The notes beneath the pieces were generated by a model. That model was not told the origin of the DNA and did no database searches. It was given only the letters and a program-made list of their open reading frames with translations. Shown here in pieces: positions 60,439-64,000 of a stretch of 64,000 bases of DNA. Within the stretch, counting starts at the first letter, position 1. Each line of letters starts with the position of its first letter. The stretch is from Citrobacter sp. On2M (GTDB lineage Bacteria > Pseudomonadota > Gammaproteobacteria > Enterobacterales > Enterobacteriaceae): assembly GCF_018035235.1 (NCBI RefSeq), contig NZ_WPCV01000009.1, positions 1 to 64,000 on the forward strand, read 5' to 3'. The translations under genes were made by a program, and so were the position numbers.

Positions 60439-61685
60439 GCCCGCCTACGCCAGAGTAAAAATACGCCACAACAAAGAGAAAAATAGACGATGTACGTTGC
60501 CATATACGCCTGTGCCGCGCCCAGCGCACCGTGAGCAGGGATCAACCAATGAGCAAACGCCGTCAATAATATGAACTGGCTAATTTCAGCCAAAATATAA
60601 AACCGCAGCGACGCTTTCGCGATCACCAGATACCCAAAGACATACGCCCCCACTTTCAGCACATCGCCGACCAGTTGCCAGGCAAACAGGTCGCGCATCG
60701 CGGTGAATTTAGCGGAGAAAAGCAGCCAGATAGCAAAGTCACGCAGTAGCCAAACGCTAAAGCTTGCGGCGGCAACCGCCGGCAACACAAACTTCAACGA
60801 CTTGATCACTTCGCGTGTAATGTCGCGCTTTTCGGTCAAACGCGACAATGTCGGCAGCAAGTAAACGCTAAATGAGGCGGTGATAAATTGCAGGTAAGCA
60901 TCGGAAATACTGCTTACCCCTTGCCAGATCCCCACATCATCCCAGCCGTACTGCGCCGCCAGCAGGTTTCGCATCATCACATATGCGACAGGCAGCGTTA
61001 TGGAGGTAATCAGCGCCATCAGCGTAAACTTGCTTAGCTGCCCTGCCAGACCGTTATCCCACGAGGGCTTCAGGTAATGCAGAGGAATAGTGCCACGCTT
61101 AATCAGCATGATGGCTGCTGGGATAACCACCAGCGCAGGAACCAGCGCCAGCCCCAGCAAGGCCCCCTCATACCCACCCAGGCGATAACAGCCATAATAA
61201 GCCACCACGCCTACCAGGCTACCCACAATTAGCGACAGCGCGTTACTCGCCGCATCGCGGAAACCCTTCATCAGCGCCAGCAGTAGATTCGCCCATGCAA
61301 TACCCATCTGCACCAGCGCAACCAGTCGTACCAGCCCCTGATAATGAGTATGGCCAAATAACCCCTGACTGATAGGCGCGGCCGCCAGCAAAAAAATCAC
61401 CGCCATTAGGGTAGAGAATCCCAACACCATTGCGGAAGAGGTACCGACTACCCTCCGCAGTCGTGCCGGGTCATCATGGTGCTGCGCAACGTATTTCGTG
61501 ACGCCGTTAAAAATGCCGGCCCCCGCTAACACGCCAAGCACGGTGACCATCTGACGGAAGTTGCCCGCCTGCCCCACGCCAGCCGGACCAAATGACACTG
61601 CCAGCAGCTTCACGACCAGCAAACCCGCACCGATTTTTACCAGCGTACTGGCCGCCGTCCACAAGGACGCTTTTGCAAGCGACAT
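60435..61685 (-). CDS. wzxE: Lipid III flippase WzxE
   Basis: Flips the completed lipid-linked common-antigen trisaccharide to the periplasmic face. 416 residues of the polysaccharide transporter (MOP) superfamily with about twelve transmembrane helices; starts [19 protein letters not shown] and has the conserved [14 protein letters not shown] loop (about 32-45). It starts one base after wecE ends. Confidence 0.95.
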   Translation of the reverse strand: MSLAKASLWTAASTLVKIGAGLLVVKLLAVSFGPAGVGQAGNFRQMVTVLGVLAGAGIFNGVTKYVAQHHDDPARLRRVVGTSSAMVLGFSTLMAVIFLLAAAPISQGLFGHTHYQGLVRLVALVQMGIAWANLLLALMKGFRDAASNALSLIVGSLVGVVAYYGCYRLGGYEGALLGLALVPALVVIPAAIMLIKRGTIPLHYLKPSWDNGLAGQLSKFTLMALITSITLPVAYVMMRNLLAAQYGWDDVGIWQGVSSISDAYLQFITASFSVYLLPTLSRLTEKRDITREVIKSLKFVLPAVAAASFSVWLLRDFAIWLLFSAKFTAMRDLFAWQLVGDVLKVGAYVFGYLVIAKASLRFYILAEISQFILLTAFAHWLIPAHGALGAAQAYMATYIVYFSLCCGVFLLWRRRA

Positions 61686-61686
61686 A

Positions 61687-62817
61687 TCAGGCGAAATAGT
61701 TGAGTAAGGTCGAAATTACCGTTCGCTGGTTAACCGGTGACAGGTTATAGAACAGCGGTAAACGCAGCAGGCGCTCGCTCTCTTTGGTGGTGTAACGATC
61801 AACACCGGCAAACACGCCAAATTTATCGCCAGCCGGGCAATCATGCAGCGGGATATAGTGGAACACCGCCATAATTTCGGCTTCTTTCAGGAAGTTAATC
61901 AACGCGGTGCGATCGTCGATATCGCGCAGCTTGATATAAAACATATGGGCATTTTGCACGCAGCTTTCCGGAACACAAGGCAGGTCAATCCGTCCGGCGC
62001 GCGCCAGCGGTTCGAGGGCATCGTAATAATTCTGCCACAGCGCCAGACGCTGCTGGTTAATGCGGTCCGCCGCTTCCAGTTGCGCCCACAGATAGGCGGC
62101 CTGCAGATCGGACATCAGATAGCTGGAGCCGATATCACGCCAGGTATATTTGTCTACCTGACCGCGGAAAAACTGGCTGCGGTTGGTGCCTTTTTCACGG
62201 ATGATCTCTGCGCGTTCGACTAATTTTTTATCATTAATCAGCGTCGCACCACCTTCACCGCCTGCGGTATAGTTTTTGGTTTCATGGAAGCTAAAGCAGC
62301 CAATGTGACCAATTGTCCCCAGCGCCCGACCTTTGTAGGTTGACATGACGCCCTGAGCGGCATCTTCCACCACAAACAGGTTGTACTTTGTCGCCAGCGC
62401 CATAATGGTATCCATTTCGCAGGCCACACCCGCGTAATGTACTGGCACAATCGCGCGGGTTTTGTCGGTAATTGCCGCTTCAATCAGCGTTTCGTCCATG
62501 TTCATGGTATCCGGGCGGATATCAACAAAGACGATTTTTGCCCCGCGCAGCACGAAGGCATTGGCCGTGGAGACAAACGTGTAGCTTGGCATAATGACTT
62601 CATCACCAGGCTGGATATCCAGCAGTAATGCCGCCATCTCAAGCGATGCGGTACAGGAGGGTGTCAGCAGCACTTTCTCGCTGCCAAAATGCTGCTCCAA
62701 CCATTGCTGACAGCGGCGTGTAAAGCCGCCATCACCACACAGTTTGCCGCTGTTCATCGCGGACTGCATGTAATCAAGTTCAGTTCCCACCACCGGCGGT
62801 GCGTTAAATGGAATCAT
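61687..62817 (-). CDS. wecE: dTDP-4-amino-4,6-dideoxygalactose transaminase WecE (RffA)
   Basis: PLP-dependent transaminase making dTDP-4-amino-4,6-dideoxygalactose from the 4-keto sugar. 376 residues, DegT/DnrJ/EryC1 family: LTPSCTASLEMAALLL (about 51-66), FVVEDAAQGVMSTYKG (about 155-170, PLP aspartate), and SFHETKNYTAGGEGG with the PLP lysine (about 178-192). ATG at 62817 is chosen; the open frame continues 16 codons upstream, but the family starts MIPFNAPPVVGTELDY. wecD lies 4 bp upstream. Confidence 0.95.
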   Translation of the reverse strand: MIPFNAPPVVGTELDYMQSAMNSGKLCGDGGFTRRCQQWLEQHFGSEKVLLTPSCTASLEMAALLLDIQPGDEVIMPSYTFVSTANAFVLRGAKIVFVDIRPDTMNMDETLIEAAITDKTRAIVPVHYAGVACEMDTIMALATKYNLFVVEDAAQGVMSTYKGRALGTIGHIGCFSFHETKNYTAGGEGGATLINDKKLVERAEIIREKGTNRSQFFRGQVDKYTWRDIGSSYLMSDLQAAYLWAQLEAADRINQQRLALWQNYYDALEPLARAGRIDLPCVPESCVQNAHMFYIKLRDIDDRTALINFLKEAEIMAVFHYIPLHDCPAGDKFGVFAGVDRYTTKESERLLRLPLFYNLSPVNQRTVISTLLNYFA

Positions 62818-62821
62818 CGTT

Positions 62822-63499
62822 TCACCTGTATAACCAATACGCGGTGCTTTCCACATTCGCACCACTGTGTATGTAACGTTTAAGCGCGGCGGTGTTGCCC
62901 ATTTGGGTCGCCACGCGCAATGTTGTTTTACCGCGAGCCTGTGCCCAACAAAGCGCCGCCTGCATCAGTTCTGCGCCCACACCACGCCCGGCCAGCAGAC
63001 CAATTCGGGCCTCGGTCGCATTCAGTTCACGCAGCGAGACATAGCCACGAATTTCACCTGTCGGTTTACGAAAAATGAGGCATTGATGATCGAACGTCCC
63101 AAGCACCGCGTTTTCGATCCACTGCGCGTAAAAACGCGCACTGGCATCTGCGGGATACCACGGAGTGCGAAAACGACTTTGCGCAAACGCCTGGCCTGCC
63201 AGTTGGCGTAATGCCGGGATATCCTCAGGTTGTGCGACCTGCGCACCGGGGTTGCCACTGAAACAGGTCACCGGCAGTACAAAATCCACTTCACCTTCTA
63301 CCAGTGAGAATCCCAACTGCTGTAAGCCATCTAATTCATGGCTATTTGCGGCAGGAATTTTTGCCTGTACCCGCGACCAGGACTGCAACGCATTCGCAGT
63401 CAGAACCGGCGCATGTTGGTCAAAACGTACAATGGCGCTATTGACGCCAAAGAACGTATTTTCCCAGCTAAGCGGCTCAATACTGGCGCGGACGAGCAC
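62822..63499 (-). CDS. wecD: dTDP-4-amino-4,6-dideoxy-D-galactose acyltransferase WecD (RffC)
   Basis: N-acetylates dTDP-4-amino-4,6-dideoxygalactose to TDP-Fuc4NAc, the third sugar of the common antigen. 225 residues with a C-terminal GNAT domain (about 90-225), including [21 protein letters not shown] for acetyl-CoA binding and [14 protein letters not shown]. The start is GTG at 63499 ([10 protein letters not shown]), with GGAG 7 bases upstream and in keeping with the E. coli start [10 protein letters not shown]; the open frame reaches 63556, inside rffH. The gene overlaps rffH by 23 bp. Confidence 0.93.
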   Translation of the reverse strand: MLVRASIEPLSWENTFFGVNSAIVRFDQHAPVLTANALQSWSRVQAKIPAANSHELDGLQQLGFSLVEGEVDFVLPVTCFSGNPGAQVAQPEDIPALRQLAGQAFAQSRFRTPWYPADASARFYAQWIENAVLGTFDHQCLIFRKPTGEIRGYVSLRELNATEARIGLLAGRGVGAELMQAALCWAQARGKTTLRVATQMGNTAALKRYIHSGANVESTAYWLYR

Positions 63500-64000
63500 G
63501 GAGCAGCTCCAACAAATATTGGCCATAGCCCGTTTTGGCCAGTGAACTGGCGGCACGCTTCACGCCTTCGTCATCCAGCCAACCGTTACGCCAGGCGATT
63601 TCTTCCAGACAGGCTATTTTAAAGCCCTGGCGTTTCTCTACCGTCTGCACAAAAGTACTCGCTTCGATCAAACTGTCATGCGTACCGGTATCCAGCCAGG
63701 CAAAACCACGCCCAAGCAACTCTACCGTCAGGTGTCCGTCATCAAGATACATCTGGTTAATGGACGTAATCTCCAGTTCTCCACGCTCAGACGGTTTTAC
63801 GCGTTTTGCATATTCCACCACTTTACTGTCATAGAAATAGAGTCCTGTCACCGCCCAGTTAGACTTCGGTTCTTTCGGCTTCTCTTCCAGTGAGACTGCG
63901 CGAAAATTTTCGTCAAACTCAACAACACCAAAACGTTCAGGATCCATCACCTGATAGCCAAACACCGTCGCGCCTTGCGTTCGGGCAGCCACATGACGCA
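63477..64000 (-). CDS. rffH: Glucose-1-phosphate thymidylyltransferase RffH, partial
   Basis: Makes dTDP-glucose for the TDP-Fuc4NAc branch of common-antigen synthesis. Only the C-terminal part, about 174 residues, is in the window; the 5' end lies beyond position 64000. Visible are [20 protein letters not shown], the [18 protein letters not shown] motif, [13 protein letters not shown] and [18 protein letters not shown], all typical of RmlA-type nucleotidyltransferases; the C-terminus ends LLRARPRQY. It is coupled to wecD, whose start lies inside it. Confidence 0.95.
   Translation of the reverse strand, partial: RHVAARTQGATVFGYQVMDPERFGVVEFDENFRAVSLEEKPKEPKSNWAVTGLYFYDSKVVEYAKRVKPSERGELEITSINQMYLDDGHLTVELLGRGFAWLDTGTHDSLIEASTFVQTVEKRQGFKIACLEEIAWRNGWLDDEGVKRAASSLAKTGYGQYLLELLRARPRQY

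Overview
The window is chromosomal DNA of an enteric gammaproteobacterium of the family Enterobacteriaceae. From a ribosomal RNA promoter at one end to the enterobacterial common antigen genes at the other, gene order follows the Escherichia coli K-12 rrnA-hemG ... metE ... uvrD ... hemCDXY ... rff segment, and most proteins look close to their E. coli and Salmonella counterparts. An ERIC element, REP palindromes and known enteric regulatory sites (FadR, LexA, CRP, MetJ/MetR, GlmZ) agree. A Citrobacter-like organism is the best guess, but species cannot be fixed from the sequence alone. No insertion sequence, prophage or CRISPR array was seen, and every recognised gene is intact apart from rffH, which runs off the right edge.

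Layout. 1-4.1 kb: P1 promoter of an rrn operon that lies outside the window, then hemG, trkH, yigZ and pepQ, all on the minus strand. 4.3-7.9 kb: fadBA under a FadR operator, followed by an ERIC element and a terminator. 7.9-10.8 kb: fre and ubiD, and divergent rfaH. 10.8-18.8 kb: minus-strand run udp, rmuC, ubiE-ubiJ-ubiB, tatA-tatB-tatC and tatD. 19.0-19.8 kb: dlhH, divergent from udp across two CRP-type sites 53 bp apart.

20.1-28.3 kb is the accessory part: an eight-gene plus-strand cluster between dlhH and metE, where from memory E. coli K-12 has nothing. It encodes a biuret-hydrolase-like cysteine hydrolase, relatives of the three oxamate carbamoyltransferase proteins (AllH, AllF/FdrA, AllG), a carbamate kinase, a free-standing allophanate hydrolase C-terminal domain, a CodB-like permease and an AllS-like LysR regulator. 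The set reads as an ATP-yielding route for a ureido compound: uptake, deamidation, phosphorolysis to carbamoyl phosphate, and ATP formation by carbamate kinase. The substrate is not known; biuret/allophanate is my leading hypothesis.

28.3-41.5 kb: metE/metR divergon, yigM, yigL, pldB, rhtB, rhtC, recQ, pldA, yigI, rarD, and corA with a corL-type leader peptide. 41.5-47.2 kb: SOS-controlled uvrD and yigB-xerC-yigA-dapF-lptM. 47.3-54.7 kb: cyaY, cyaA with a UUG start, and divergent hemCDXY. 54.7-57.0 kb: the sRNA GlmZ with a sigma-54-type promoter, the tRNA cluster argX-hisR-leuT-proM, and yifK. 57.3-64.0 kb: the distal enterobacterial common antigen operon wecG-wzyE-wecF-wzxE-wecE-wecD-rffH on the minus strand.
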